Made by a program: the position numbers and the translations under genes. Positions 34,701 to 46,968 of a stretch of 64,000 nucleotides of DNA are shown piece after piece. Location of the stretch: positions 20,623,753 through 20,687,752 of the forward strand of contig HG738138.1 of assembly GCA_000499405.2 (NCBI GenBank), in the 5' to 3' direction. Under the pieces are notes generated by a model. That model was not told where the DNA came from. It saw nothing but the letters and a program-made list of their open reading frames with translations, and did not search any database. This DNA is from Onchocerca volvulus (lineage: Eukaryota; Nematoda; Chromadorea; Rhabditida; Onchocercidae). The stretch's first letter is position 1, and each line of letters opens with the position of its first letter.

Positions 34701-37187
34701 AGTTGGAAAATAACGGAACGAATAGAGTCGAGTAGTTTGGAAAGTAAAAAGGACGAATGAATTCATGAAGTTTCAAGAAGTGAATGAGTGGCGTGGAAAA
34801 TAATTGTCAATGATGAGTTCGGTAAATAAATTAACAAGGTTTTCAGGCTAGAGAAGCATGCCTGCAGTTATTATCGATGAAAAGGAGCAGAAGTGGCTTG
34901 CTAGAGACTGTGAAGGTCGGAGTTTAGCAGAGCAGATCTGAAATTGCCTGTGCATTACTGAAGTGTGATGTGCGGGAGACAGATTGGATGTAGACGACGA
35001 AGGAAGTTATTTCTAAGGGCGATAGGATGAAGAATGGCTTTCGCGTTGGGAACACTTCTACTTGTCACCTCCGAGCTTACCTATGCTAGCATGCAATGAA
35101 CCCCTTGAATTCATCCTCTCCATCAGATATTCTCCCACAATATACGTAGAGATGACTGTTCTCTCTCTGCCCTTTTCATCTATTCCTACTCGATGGAGAT
35201 GATAGAAAAAGAAATAAATTCTTCGTATAGAGAGGGAGGGAGAGAAAAATCAATTGTTGTTAGCTAAGTGCTCCATATATTTTGAGCCAAGAGCGAGCAG
35301 AAATAGTCATTCATTATTGTTCAGGCTTTTACGTCCATATTTATTACGATTGCCATCTTTCATCAGCAAGGATACATGAAGATTGAGGAGACATTGTCCC
35401 ATTGAGCATACCAGAATATCCTCCTGATATCCTTCAGATACTGCATCCAGCTTTCAACTCCTCATCCTCTCTATTAGGCTCATTTCTTCATCGCCTCTAA
35501 TGCAGGGCCTATCCTTTGCTGTAATCTCGTGTCGCACGCAGTTCCTCAACACGAACTGTTTGCAACATGCTCATAACATTCCATCGATGAAACACCAACT
35601 TGACCAACTTTATTTAAACACAGCCTTTCTTGGATGTCCAAGTGATACTTCATAGATCCGATCCCACTACAAGTCTTTTGACCGAAGAATTTTACAGTTC
35701 CACGTCTAAGTTTGGATTATTAGCGAAATTTTAAGAGGTGGATGAGAAGGAGTTGGTTAATGCATATAGCTTCAAATATATATGACAAATGAATTAGTTA
35801 ATGGATATAGCTTTAAATATGTGACATTAATTGTGAAGAAAGTCTGATAGCAGTAGTGTATCACGTCTGCAAGATATGGAGATTTGATTAACTTATACAA
35901 GTCTGAAACTCGGTTTAACAGAGACGAAATGCCTATGGATATTTTATTTTTTATAACTACAAAAGGACGTGATAAAGTTCTACAAAGGCCTCAAGTGTTT
36001 GTTGACTGCTGTTAGAAAATTCTCTAAGAATGAGGAATTTAAATTTAAAATTATTGCTGCTGATAATCAAGTGAACTAATGAAACAAGTTATCACTAAAC
36101 GACGAGCACAAAAAATAAACTTGTATAAAAAGAATCACCAAATCACAAAGGTAAATTTATTCTGTGAGCAAAATGATAATCCAGGGACGACTGTCGTAAA
36201 CATCAGATGCATTTTCTTTCATGTATGTGTCACTATAAATTAGATGTCATATTGTTTGATTCATTATAAATTTAATTTCCAACTTTGACGGAAGTTTTCG
36301 CTGGAAGCACATCTCGAAAGGTGGCATGTTGCAATTCCAAGCAGTTTTAGCAAATTGAATAAGTGAAGTTGATAATAAAACTATCAAATCAAACAAGCTC
36401 TAATACACCATTCAAATTTCATATTAAATAAGTTATATTTACTTTAATTTCGTTCTGCATTTGAAATGGATTTCTCAAATAATCAAAAATATGACTTAGA
36501 AGAAATGAGTAGAGATGGAAAACCAAATTTCTGTTTATATCTTTTTAACTTTTGCACAAATCTATTGTCTTTGAATGAATCAACGGATTTATTGAAAGAA
36601 ATATGTGAAAGCGTCGAAATTACAAAGCACCACTTCGACAATCCATTTTTCTATTGACAGTAAATATTACTTAAAGACAATTATTCTAAGCAGAGATATA
36701 TTTTTTTTATTTTTAAACAAGGTGATTCATAGGTCCAGATGATGCTCATGCTGATGCTCTTTTACCCGTTACTTTAATTCCTAATAAAATGAAGTTGTAA
36801 TTTGAATGATTTGTTTTTCTCATCAATATTCATCTATGGAACTCACTGTTAACCTCATCTAACTTTCATGGAAAAAACTCTATTCCATAGTGCCACGTTA
36901 TTTTCCCTCATTGATAAAGTGCTTCAAAGCATCATGGGCCGTTCAATTCACACACTTGCATATCGGGTGACATTTTGTGTTCGTAATTTAGCAACAGATA
37001 TCTCTATTATTTCTAAAATTCATTCACGTGACCAACAGATCACATGAGTTTCTGCTAACCGAACGAAGAAGGTATTTACGAAACTTTCGAACTTTCAAAA
37101 AGAAGCGAATACCAAAGTAAAGGGAAGAATAATCACTGGATTATTCATCCCTTTGTTGCTCGTAGAGAAGGATACTGCTCAAGTGAA
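31737..37187. other. long gene-poor gap between phospholipase C-beta and the SOC-1-like gene
   Basis: More than 5 kb lies between two divergent genes. It probably contains the promoter and non-coding 5' exons of the phospholipase C-beta gene. A somewhat GC-richer part lies at about 34600-35700, with CT/GA-rich runs near 35160-35250. An imperfect tandem duplication (about 35754-35827, GTTAATGCATATAGCTTCAA and GTTAATGGATATAGCTTTAA) is present. A 63-codon open frame at 36466-36657 (MDFSNNQKYDLEEMS...) has no recognisable homologue. I found no gene I can support. Confidence 0.5.
35754..35827. repeat. imperfect tandem duplication
   Basis: Two units of about 30 bp beginning GTTAATGCATATAGC and GTTAATGGATATAGC both end in AAATAT...TGAC. 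They are separated by a few bases, in non-coding DNA. Confidence 0.7.
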
Positions 37188-37193
37188 TTAGCG

Positions 37194-37436
37194 ATCTGAA
37201 CTCCAAAATTTTGCTTTTGCTGCGACGTGCAAGAACTCCGAACTTCGGGAATGACTACTCACCACATGCAGTGACATGGACGAGAAGGTACGGATCAGCT
37301 GAAGAGGTAAGTGCGTGGAATTGGCAATCTCCACGTTCCACCTACTCGCGTCAACTCGCATGTTCAACTGGTGGATGACATTATCCACCTGTCCATTATT
37401 TGAAATTAATCCACGCGCCAACTCTTCTGCCCACAT
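37194..37436 (-). CDS. candidate exon of unknown protein
   Basis: On the minus strand an exon-like unit runs from a TAATTCAG acceptor directly followed by ATG (37436) to a GTGAGT donor at about 37193. It is about 81 codons, starting MWAEELARGLISNNG and containing VDNVIHQLNMRVDASRW. It is GC-richer than its surroundings and uses codons evenly. I do not recognise the family. It could be an alternative 5' exon of the phospholipase C-beta gene, which is transcribed in this direction from far downstream, or part of an unrecognised gene. The plus strand of the same DNA also carries a GTAAGT, so a chance frame is possible. Confidence 0.3.
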
Positions 37437-37850
37437 CTGAATTACTGTAATTACAGTGCAGCGCTATATTCAAGGAACAGTAAGCGACAACAAGTAGTGT
37501 GAGGAGAAATCGTTTGGCGAGAAGACAGTAAAAACTGATACGATTGATCCAATTATAAATGGCTCAACGGAACCGCTGCTGACTCTTTCATGTCTCCTCG
37601 AGAGATGCGGTATTATTGCTGCATAGAAATAATCTTTTCATTTACTACTTGCAGAGGAAGAGAAATGGAGAAAATGGCTGTACTTTATGAATATTTAACA
37701 AAAACTTCAGTTCTATTCATTTTGATTCTTATAAGAAGTGATGAATTTCCGAGAAATTTGATTTCTTTTTCAGGTAGGCGTTTGAATCTGATATCTGCTG
37801 TACATAACTATAATGAACGCAAGAATAAGCTAACGAGAGAGAAGAGAGCA

Positions 37851-40800
37851 ATGAATGAGATAGAAATGGGGAAGAATTCATCGTCACGCATTCTAATCGA
37901 GGGAACACTTGAAAAATTAAAAAGACGAGAATTCCCGTGGATTTTCTCTGGCAAGAAATTTTCTGTAAGATGAACGAATTTATCCGCATAATGTGCTACG
38001 AATTCATGATTTATTAGAAGACTGTGATTACTCTATCCTCACAGGAATCATTTTGTCATCTGATGAGGGCAGTATTTTGTTATTATTGTGGAGCATTTCC
38101 ATACTTTTATTTAGAAATTGATTTTTGTGTAACTAATCAAAATTCAAATTATTCTTTGGTCTCTTGCATAGGATATATATAGCGGAGTATTTAGTTAACG
38201 CTCTATACACATGTATGATAGTTAAATCTATGGTAATTATAGTAGTTAAAAAATCAATCTCTTATTTTGCCGTATAAAATTTTCGTTTTCTTTTAGACAA
38301 CATGGGTGCTTCGCTATTATGTTCTTCGACATTCAAACATTCCTGGTTTAGATGCATTTCTATTAGAACAACATGAAGATTGTATGCCTTTCTCAAAAGT
38401 TCGTAAGACTTTGAATTTACGGCGTGTTTTGCAGGTATGGCATATTTTTTCTCTTTTTACCTAGATTTTTAACTGAAAAAAAATTATCTTTTCATTTATT
38501 GCGGTAACTTTCATCTCCAAATAAAAGTTTACATTGTCCATTTATTTATTGCTTTTGGACTGAGTGTAGATTGGTATAGTAAAGGTGTGGTAATAATATA
38601 TATTATTGCTGAAAAAGTTATACTTGAATGTTTTGTTTCCACATCTAGCTTTGGAAGTTAAGTTGAAAAGAAAAAATTTCGCAAGATTAAAATTTGATTC
38701 AGTTAGTTGTTAAAGCATATTTTAAACTTCTATATAACAAAAGATACATATAGCAGTCGATATATTGGGAATTAGTTAAATAAAAAAATTGGGTGGTTAA
38801 CTGTTTTTTTTTTTTCGTGTTTTTCAGCGCTTTAAGTATTTATATGGTGATTAGTTATATTATCCATAAATAGTTCTAGGTTAATACAAATATTTCTTTG
38901 AAAATTGGCAAACAGAACTGGATTCTTGCTATTCATTACAAAGCAAAGCATGGTGGAGGATTGAAGATTCTATATTTGGCTGCTCACAACGAAATAGTGA
39001 GTTGATATTCCTTTACTTTTTTATTCTTTTTTTTTTTTTTTTTTTATTATGCTTGAAGAATATTATGTTTTATATTTCATTCCAAAGTCATATTGCCTAA
39101 AGAAATACAATTTTCTTGCTTTGTAATGTTCAGCTTCAACATAATTTAGGAGATGAATATGTGGATCATGAAATTATGCTATGCTCGTAAACTCCAAAAA
39201 CAAGACGGCATGGACTGTCAGTTAGTTTCAGGTATTATTAAATTTTTTTTACTTTTACGAAAAGATTATCTTTTGTCTTCTCTTCCGTCAATTCTTACAT
39301 TGTTAACTTTTGTCTAAATTAGTTCAATTATGATTTTGATTTTTCATGCAATTGAGTCTGTTTTTTGCATACATGAGGTATGCCAAGTAAGAAAATATTT
39401 TTTGCATGCAAAATAAGAACTATTAAGTAATGAGAAAAATATAGTGTTAAAGTAAGTTTATGAAGAGATCCAATTTTATTTTCAACAAAAATTATTTTTT
39501 GTTCGAAAAATTCCAGAAATTATTGAATAAGAGAGCTTTCTACAGGCATAAGGCAGTTGAGATAATTTGGAAGAATTCTAATGGATTCAAGTGTAATCTG
39601 AATATGAAAATTGAAATTTATCGTTTTTTTATAGATGTGCAATTTTTAGTGCCTCGAGAAACTGTTGTGGATGAAAGTGGAAACGAATTTTCATTTGTTG
39701 CAAGTTGCCTGAATAATCGTAGCTTTACTAATACTTCTTTAGTACGTTTTTGATGTTTTGATATAGATATCTATTCATTTTCATCAGGAATAATTCTTAA
39801 ATGATTCGAAAGTTATAAAATGAAAACAATATAAATTGCCTTAGAGTAGTCTATTTCAAAGAATAGTCGATTCTTGCCGCTGCTAAAATCGCCATAATCA
39901 TATTGCTGCATAAAAAATATTAAGGTTCTTTCACATTATATTTTGTTTCTATTTATTTTGTTTTCCATATTTCGCTTTCCCAATGAATTTAAAGATTTTT
40001 GTTTTGGGTTGCATTTTTAACCTGATAATCTTATGCCTTTATAAATTTATCAGGTAAAGTCACCGACATCGTCAAATAACACCAATAATGCCAATTATGT
40101 AAATTCGGTGACCACTCATTCTTATATTCATTTAAAAGACTGCTCTTCAACTCATTCATTGGGTAAGTATCTTGCGATTTCATTTAAGTTTTGCTTTACT
40201 TGTTGCCAACGAAATATTAAGGATCTCTTTGATTATTAAAGAAAAAAGTTTCGTTTCAAAATGTTGGAATGATTTTTTTTGCAGGAAGCAGCTCTGCATC
40301 TTTATGCTCAAGCATCATGAGCTCATCCACTACCTTGGATCATCCCTTGTCTGAAAATCTTTCATCCGAGAATTCTTTTCTGATTCCTCCTCCTATGTAG
40401 GTATAAGTTAATGGCTAAATAAAAATTGTTAACTTTTATCTTATATTTCATAATTTGGTTACATATTGTAATTAGAAAACAGAATTATAGTTAAAATCAT
40501 AATTTCAGACCACCCAAGCCAAGCCGTGGTTCACGCATACAGAAAAGAGGTTTTTTCAAATCAGGTATTACTTAATGATACTGTTTTATCCATTCGCCTC
40601 ATCTTCTACTTTTCTTTATAACTGAATTTTAAAATGTTCAGAATATTCGTACTTATGCGATCTAAACAAAAGATTAGAACATGATGATGTCAAAGACATA
40701 CGCAAATTCGAGAATTCGATAAAAAGCTCAAACTAAAGTGATTAGATATGAGATTACAGATTTTTCATTGAATCGATTATGCTTCTAGATAAATATATTT

Positions 40801-42047
40801 TGAACAAGTCTCTCACTCCTGCAAATGTTCACGTGATTCTCAATGTAAAAGAGACGAAGTGGAATAACGGAACAGTTCTTCCGTATGTTATTTTTCTGTT
40901 AAAGTCAAGATTTCTTAGCATTCCTTGAAACTTTGTGTTACATAATTCAACCTTAAAAAATTATTATTACTAATTCTCTTTTTAGGAATACGGTTGATTG
41001 GACCGATGCAGATAGGACTTTCTTATCATTTTATTCTTCCTTAACATCTCCCATTTCTGATTCGAGTGTTCCTAAACCGCTTCCACGTCGTCGTAACTTT
41101 CATAGCATTCCTCCGGAGGTAAAAGCTATTCATCTTATGTTGAGGGCATGTATAGCACATATAAATAATGACTTTTTTTAATCTAATCTTTTAATTATTT
41201 ATCTAAATATCTTATACGTTTTTATCAACTTATATTGTATAGGGTTCCCAATAATTTCAGGTAGACCGATCTTGTAAACCGACTGGAGTCAGATATATCG
41301 CCATAAATACTGGTCAGGAAAGGTCCAGTATTTATGATTGTAAAATCAGTTTTTTGTTCATGTTGTTCTGAAGATTTTTTGATCGTAAGATTGTTTCAAC
41401 TTCAAGTATTCAAGTATTTTAGATGGCCTTGTTTGACACATCGAGGTTTTGGTCATAATCACCTGCAAAAGACAAACAGCAGGTTATTTATGAGGAGTAG
41501 AAAATTGAAAATTATTAATTCTTGCATAAGATTGAGATTTTGGTAAAATATTCGGCGATTTTTTGTAAGAACTTGAACTATACTCAAACATAAGTATAGT
41601 TTCAGTGATGAAAAATTTATTTCTTGATTTAGGAAAAAAGAGGCTTTTGCGGCGTCATCACGATTTTCATCAACTAATCCTTCACCTCAGCAGTTTTTGC
41701 ATTCTATAGAATTGCGAAATAAACAAGTAAGAAATAAAAATCCTTTTTGACAACTTTCTCCTCGTTGTGTTCGCACAAGACTGTACTGAGTTGAAGCCAA
41801 ACTAGCGCATATTTCTAACTGGTCGTTGTCGAAAAAACAATAAGCAATTTCTTTTTTTTAGATTTCAGTTGATCAGGAAACTTTGTACGATAATGAATCA
41901 TTGACAACGATGAATGGCGTGCTGGATTATTTCGATCCTATGATAGAACCATTAGCACAATCACAATCATTCATTAAATCTTCTCAGCGACCAAAAATTT
42001 GCTGTACTACTGAATATGCACAAATTGATGAAGAAAGCACAAAGGTT

Positions 42048-42115
<68 letters not shown>

Positions 42116-42528
42116 TTCACTATTTAGAGAATTTTCTTTGCAGCTAAACATGTCCCGTATATTTATTTAGTTGTTAAAAAAAAAGAAAAAAAAAAAAAGA
42201 GAATATGTTAAAATCATTTTCTGTCACTTTGCTAAGCAGATTACTAAGTCTTCAACAGTACAATATAAAATAGAACTGATGAAAAATCATTAATTTTGTA
42301 TATTTTCAAGCTGTTACTTATAGGTTTTATGTAGTTGCGGCTTTACTCTGAAATATCTTGAAATGCGAATAATCACTATACTTCAAATTAAACTGTTCAT
42401 CTAATGCTAAAACGCTCCACTATACTTTATTATAGTAGCAGAAATGTAATAAGAAAAGATTATTTCAGGCAGTTTTGGAAGCTAATGTACAACAAGACGA
42501 AATGCGGCGTTATGGCTTTTCAGTTTAA
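37851..42528 (+). CDS. soc-1: PH-domain multisite adaptor (SOC-1/GAB-like), 14 exons
   Basis: A docking protein that links receptor tyrosine kinases to SH2/SH3 proteins; C. elegans SOC-1 works in EGL-15 FGF-receptor signalling. Exons: 37851-37964, 38297-38434, 38916-38996, 39150-39231, 39635-39741, 40054-40162, 40285-40396, 40509-40564, 40789-40882, 40986-41118, 41261-41322, 41633-41726, 41862-42044, 42469-42528; 474 aa, in phase. The PH domain is at the N-terminus (ILIEGTLEKLKRREF, TTWVLRYYVLR, EMNMWIMKLCYARK; about 13-138). Next come serine-rich stretches, a proline-rich SH3 site (IPPPIPPKPSRGSR), a second basic-proline motif (VPKPLPRRR) and VDRSCKPTG. The C-terminus holds three phosphotyrosine-type sites: Y403 (YDNE, Grb2/SEM-5 SH2 type), Y417 (YFDP) and Y446 (EYAQIDEE, SHP-2 type). 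A 3' splice site at 37773 suggests the mRNA 5' end lies near; the start at 37851 is the first in-frame ATG after it. An in-frame upstream extension cannot be excluded. Confidence 0.83.
42051..42112 (+). repeat. 62-base poly-T tract inside a SOC-1-like intron
   Basis: An uninterrupted run of T starts six bases after the donor of exon 13 (GTTCCA). It could be a real homopolymer, with uncertain length, or an assembly feature. It lies within the intron and does not affect coding. Confidence 0.9.
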
Positions 42529-44001
42529 TTTTGATAATTTCTGCCATTTTTTTAAAATTCATGTCATCTTATATGAGCTGATTATTATTATGCATGCATT
42601 TTTTTCGTCGTTCAAGCAAAATTATGAGGATTGTCTATTGATTTAAGGGTTTTGAAGTGGCTATGCTCTGCAAAATATGTTACATTTAATAAATATTGAA
42701 TATTTTGAATTTCAAAATAACAGTTCACCCTCAAAAGAGGCCATTATAAACATTACATTACTAACCATTCATATTGGATGGAATGGTAAAAGCCGATAAT
42801 TGGTAGCTAGAAAATTTGACAATTCTAGATATTTTATGGCCAAATAGTTGATGTTATTATTCTGTTCTCTTAGCTTTGAACTGGGTGGTTTACAGGTGCA
42901 AAGTCGAATTGAACCCGTTTTGCATTTTTTCAAGTAATTAATTTGCTTGAGTAAACTAGGCTATTATTTTTTTTGTCTTTATTATTCTGTTAGAATTTAT
43001 TAATTCTGCATTTAAGCACTGAAAGTCATTTCATTCTCTCCAGATACTATACATTGTCGCATGTGATTGGTAATAAGTAATGCTTTTCTTCATATTCATT
43101 TTGGATCATGATCCATTTTTTTTATGCGCAGTGAAAAGATGAAATTGGAGGAACAGAGGAAGGAGGCTGGTTTCATGATTTAGTATACTGCTATCCAAGG
43201 TTTCAAAAAATGAGAAATTTCGCCATGCTTGTTGCTTTTGGATAAATGAAGTATTTTGAAAATACGCGAATTATTTTTAGTTCTGCTTTTTCCATTCCAT
43301 TTTTTATTGGCAATATTGGATGTTGAATTATTAACAAGAAATATTCTGAGATTTATTCTTCAAAAAACCTGGAATGTAACGTAGTCTGCAGCCGCTTATA
43401 TTATGTTTCAGGGATATATATAAATGCATGCTTCAGGGTATTAGAGTTTTTTGCACTGAATAAGTAAGCTGTCAACAGATGAGCCAAATTTTTAGAGGAA
43501 TAAGCCAGGATGTTCAAGAGATGCATTCAACAGATAAGAGAGGAAGCCTAAGTTTACTATTGCTACTAATATTGAAACTATAATAACAATATTCTGCAGT
43601 ATATAATGTGTGCTAAACTAATAAAATAAGTCAACAACTTATAAAATGTTGTGAAGTTTTCATATAAGTTTAGCAAATGATTCAGTGGAAAATCACAGAT
43701 CGATCAATCTTACCAGATGGATTTCAGTTCTTCTGGAACATGAAATCATAAAAAACAAATTTATAAGGAAATGGAAATAAAACATTAAAAGTAATGCCAG
43801 CTGGGCTATGTTTTTTTGATTAACTTATGTCTCGATTTTCAAACGAATGGGTTGGTATACGTTCCACTTTCGTGATCAACTGGTTTTTTGCAAGCACAAA
43901 GGCTGCCTACAATTGAAAAAGCTATTTCGCTTTACGTGTCATAACACCTGAGCAATTGTATTTAAGAAGATCAGAGAATTAAGAGTTACAGTTCTCATAA
44001 A
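42529..44001. other. intergenic between the SOC-1-like gene and the collagen
   Basis: No gene is recognised. A tiny open frame near 43133-43183 (KMKLEEQRKEAG) follows an AG and could be an alternative terminal exon, but it does not join in phase to the preceding gene. Confidence 0.5.
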
Positions 44002-45612
44002 ATGTCGAAGGTAGCAGCACGCTTATCGAGTTGCGCGTCGGTAATCGGAATTGCGACATGTTTCTTTTATATTCCGTATCTGATAGGACGCATGGAGGAT
44101 ATCCGTAGTACCTTGGCTGTAAAAATGGATCTCTTTCGCGTATGTTATCAATAACTATCTTTTTTATTCCTTTCAATAATTTTCGCATAATACTCCACGA
44201 ATTTGTTATGCTAGTTCCGTAAAAAATTGCTTACATCCTCCAGGGAACCGAACGATGTAAGCAATTTAAAATTTTTCTCACCATTTTTTTGGTTTTTGCG
44301 TCAAACAAGGGCATTTAAACAAAAAAATCAAAATAAGAATTGTTTTAAACTCAAAATAAACGTATGATCTATAAAAGTCAAATTTTTAGAATTATACAGA
44401 ATCCAGTTTTCTATAGCCATTTTTCTTCAATCATACTAAAAAATCTGCGTTCGAAAAATCTACTGAGATTGCATAAAATTAATTCAGGTACTGGAACAGG
44501 AAGTGTGGGATGAAATGTTGATTACTCAGAACAGCGTGGCACATAATCGCAAAGAACGTCAAGTGGAACCAATCTGCAATTGTGATTATGGTGACCGATG
44601 TCCACCAGGACCTCCTGGAAGATCCGGAAGCCCAGGAATACCCGGCATTCCAGGACCTCCTGGTCAACGAGGTATGATCTACAAAATCAGTTAACGCTTA
44701 TTAACAGCTTTTTGCAATTGAATTCTATCAAAATATCAAATGCTTTGAATTTACTTAGCATAGAAAAATAAGAATCAGTTTATTTCTTTCATCAAAAGAG
44801 AATAATCGAAAAATTACCCACACATTTTACGACATTATGCCATTGCTGTTTTAGGAGAACCAGGGGTGCCGGGAATAGTACCAATGTTGGACTTTAAGCC
44901 CGCAGTAGGTTGCAAACAATGTCCACCAGGGCCAGTTGGACAACCAGGTGCACGAGGACCAACCGGACCACCTGGTGAGAAAGGACCAACAGGCAATCCA
45001 GGACAAGATGCTCGTCCAGGCAACAACGGACCGCCAGGACCTCCTGGACCTGAAGGTAAATATAATCATGTTCTGCAACATTGCTTTTTAACTTCTTTTT
45101 AGAATTAAGGCATCTTTAGAGATTGTGTTATAAATAATGCAAATATATCAGCAGAACTGTTTCCATTAGCATTTCAGGGCAACCAGGACAGGATGGCAAG
45201 CCAGGTCAGCCAGGTCCGCCAGGAAGTGAAGGAGTTGTTGGACGCAAAGGACCTCGTGGACCACCAGGTCCAGCTGGACAAATCGGACCGAAGGGCCAAC
45301 CAGGACCTCCCGGTAATGCAGGACAACCAGGACAACCTGGTAATCAAGGACATCAGGGAGAAGTAAGCTAATTTGAAATATCAAAAGTAATAGAGGTAAT
45401 TCTTCGTGATGGTTCAACATTTTTTTTCATTTGGTGAATTTCTCGAATTTCTTCATTTTTAACAGCCGTAAAAATTGCAGCCTGGAAGTAACGGTGCACC
45501 AGGTTTGCGTGGACCACCAGGAACTCCAGGAACACCGGGAATTCCAGGAAAGGATGCAGCGTACTGTCCTTGCCCGAAAAGAACAATGTCTAAACTTATT
45601 AAAGCAGCTTAA
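44002..45612 (+). CDS. nematode cuticle collagen, 5 exons
   Basis: A structural protein of the cuticle, secreted by hypodermis and cross-linked through cysteines. Exons: 44002-44139, 44488-44671, 44855-45055, 45178-45362, 45481-45612; 279 aa, in phase. The N-terminus ([18 protein letters not shown], then [16 protein letters not shown]) is the usual collagen signal-anchor region. HNRKER at about 75-80 is a subtilisin-type (BLI-4) processing site. Short Gly-X-Y blocks follow, broken by cysteine-bearing non-collagen parts: [16 protein letters not shown], then [10 protein letters not shown], a main Gly-X-Y stretch rich in GPPG/GQPG, and a C-terminal [11 protein letters not shown] tail. Three cysteine pairs would form disulfides. 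An AATAAA lies at 45718-45723. The open frames on the other strand here are shadows of the Gly-X-Y repeat. The exact C. elegans orthologue is not clear. Confidence 0.95.
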
Positions 45613-46957
45613 ATCAAAATTTAAACAGTTATGTGAGAATAATTTTGTCGACAATGACTACATCAAATTCTGTAATCTTGAATCAAGCATAATTTTCCGG
45701 TATCAGAAAGTTTTCTAAATAAAAATTGAGACGTATTTCAAACAGAATAGTCAGAGCTATTAAATTTATCAAACAATGCATATAAAAGAATTGATGAAAT
45801 CAGACTATTCCATAAAAATGATAGAATGTATAAGCATTTAATGATATACAATTACAGTTCAGAAACCAGAATAATTCCATATAATCAAAATGGTCAGTCA
45901 AAACGTATTGAAGGTATTATAAAACGAATAATAACTAGAGAGGTGTCCAATAAAACAATATATTGCGAAAAATATCAATGATAGTCGCAGCAGTCGTTGA
46001 TTCGGTGCATTCTATCTCTCCTTTAACTTTTTATGCAGTATCATATCTCCTCTCTTTACAATTTACTTCTTCATTAATTACCATAATGCCTCAAAAATTT
46101 CCAAAATGTTACAATTCATATGTGAGAAAAATAAAAATTTGAAAGAGCGAGTTGATATTATTAGTTGTCAGCATTGCAGTTTATATTATTATACTGCCCA
46201 AGTTCACATTGGCAATCATGTCTTACCGCTATTTTATAGTATTTTATCTCTATAAATAAAACTTTAAAACAGAGAATCTCAATTTAAAAATCCAAATTAA
46301 GTTCCTTAGCTGAAGTAATAAATTTATATGATTGAAATGACAAAATAGTTGTGAGATGAAGGAAAAGATTAGAATAGACAATATTGATCAGCAACTTCTT
46401 ACTAAATTTAATTTCCGATTTCTTGAGTTTTTATGAGAAATTATTGTAAAAGTTAACTTTCTTGTCTTTCTTCACATCTCTAACCATGTCCAGTTTATAG
46501 CATCACCGGTGTTTAGTATGGCTCTTCATCGGTAATCAAAAGTCCCACTCATCATGTCAAGACATCAATGGGTCAAACTTCCCTAGAATTAATTCCATGA
46601 ACTAATTCACAAATCCGCAGCGTATGACGATTATCTCAATACTGAAACTAATGTATTCATCTGCAAAATCTTCGTGCAAATCCCATCATATTTCCAGAAA
46701 ACTTCACTACCACAAGAGCGAAATTAAGTCTGAAATAAGCTCCCCCCTCCCTACCCCACCAGCTTTCCTTTGAATATTACGTTCGCGGGTCGTCCAATGA
46801 TGGCTGAACCTATTTCGTTTCTCGTCTTCCATAATCTTGAGATGTTTCTGATTTATATTCTGTTTGATTTATAGTTAAACTAAGGGAAGGAAGCTTCGAC
46901 ATGATGAAGGGATAAAGTAGCCCAGTTCCGCAGAGTATTTCTTGAATTTCGTTTCAG
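45613..46957. other. intergenic between collagen and TTLL
   Basis: The first 110 bases are collagen 3' UTR with AATAAA at 45718. The rest is AT-rich. A pyrimidine-rich, GC-richer patch at about 46740-46800 is a reasonable promoter candidate for the TTLL gene. No gene was seen. Confidence 0.5.
46956..46957 (+). promoter_or_regulatory. putative SL trans-splice acceptor for the TTLL gene
   Basis: TTTCGTTTCAG precedes an 11-nt leader and ATG. It is a good nematode 3' splice consensus with no upstream exon needed. Confidence 0.5.
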
Positions 46958-46968
46958 ATCTCGAAAGA

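Noticed and set aside
36466..36657. 63-codon frame MDFSNNQKYDLEEMS...
   Set aside because: Has an ATG and a stop but no splice or promoter signals and no recognisable relatives, so it is not distinguishable from chance.
42144..42170. Alternative last exon of the SOC-1-like gene (LNMSRIFI, then stop)
   Set aside because: It joins in phase, but the exon at 42469 encodes a longer charged tail (AVLEANVQQDEMRRYGFSV) that fits a C-terminus better. Transcripts would decide.
43133..43183. Charged mini-frame KMKLEEQRKEAGFMI after an AG
   Set aside because: Wrong phase for joining to the SOC-1-like exon 13 or 14 through a GT donor, and too short to stand alone.
43979..45654. Several minus-strand open frames over the collagen gene
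   Set aside because: Antisense shadows produced by the Gly-X-Y codon pattern (GGN CCN) of the plus-strand collagen exons.
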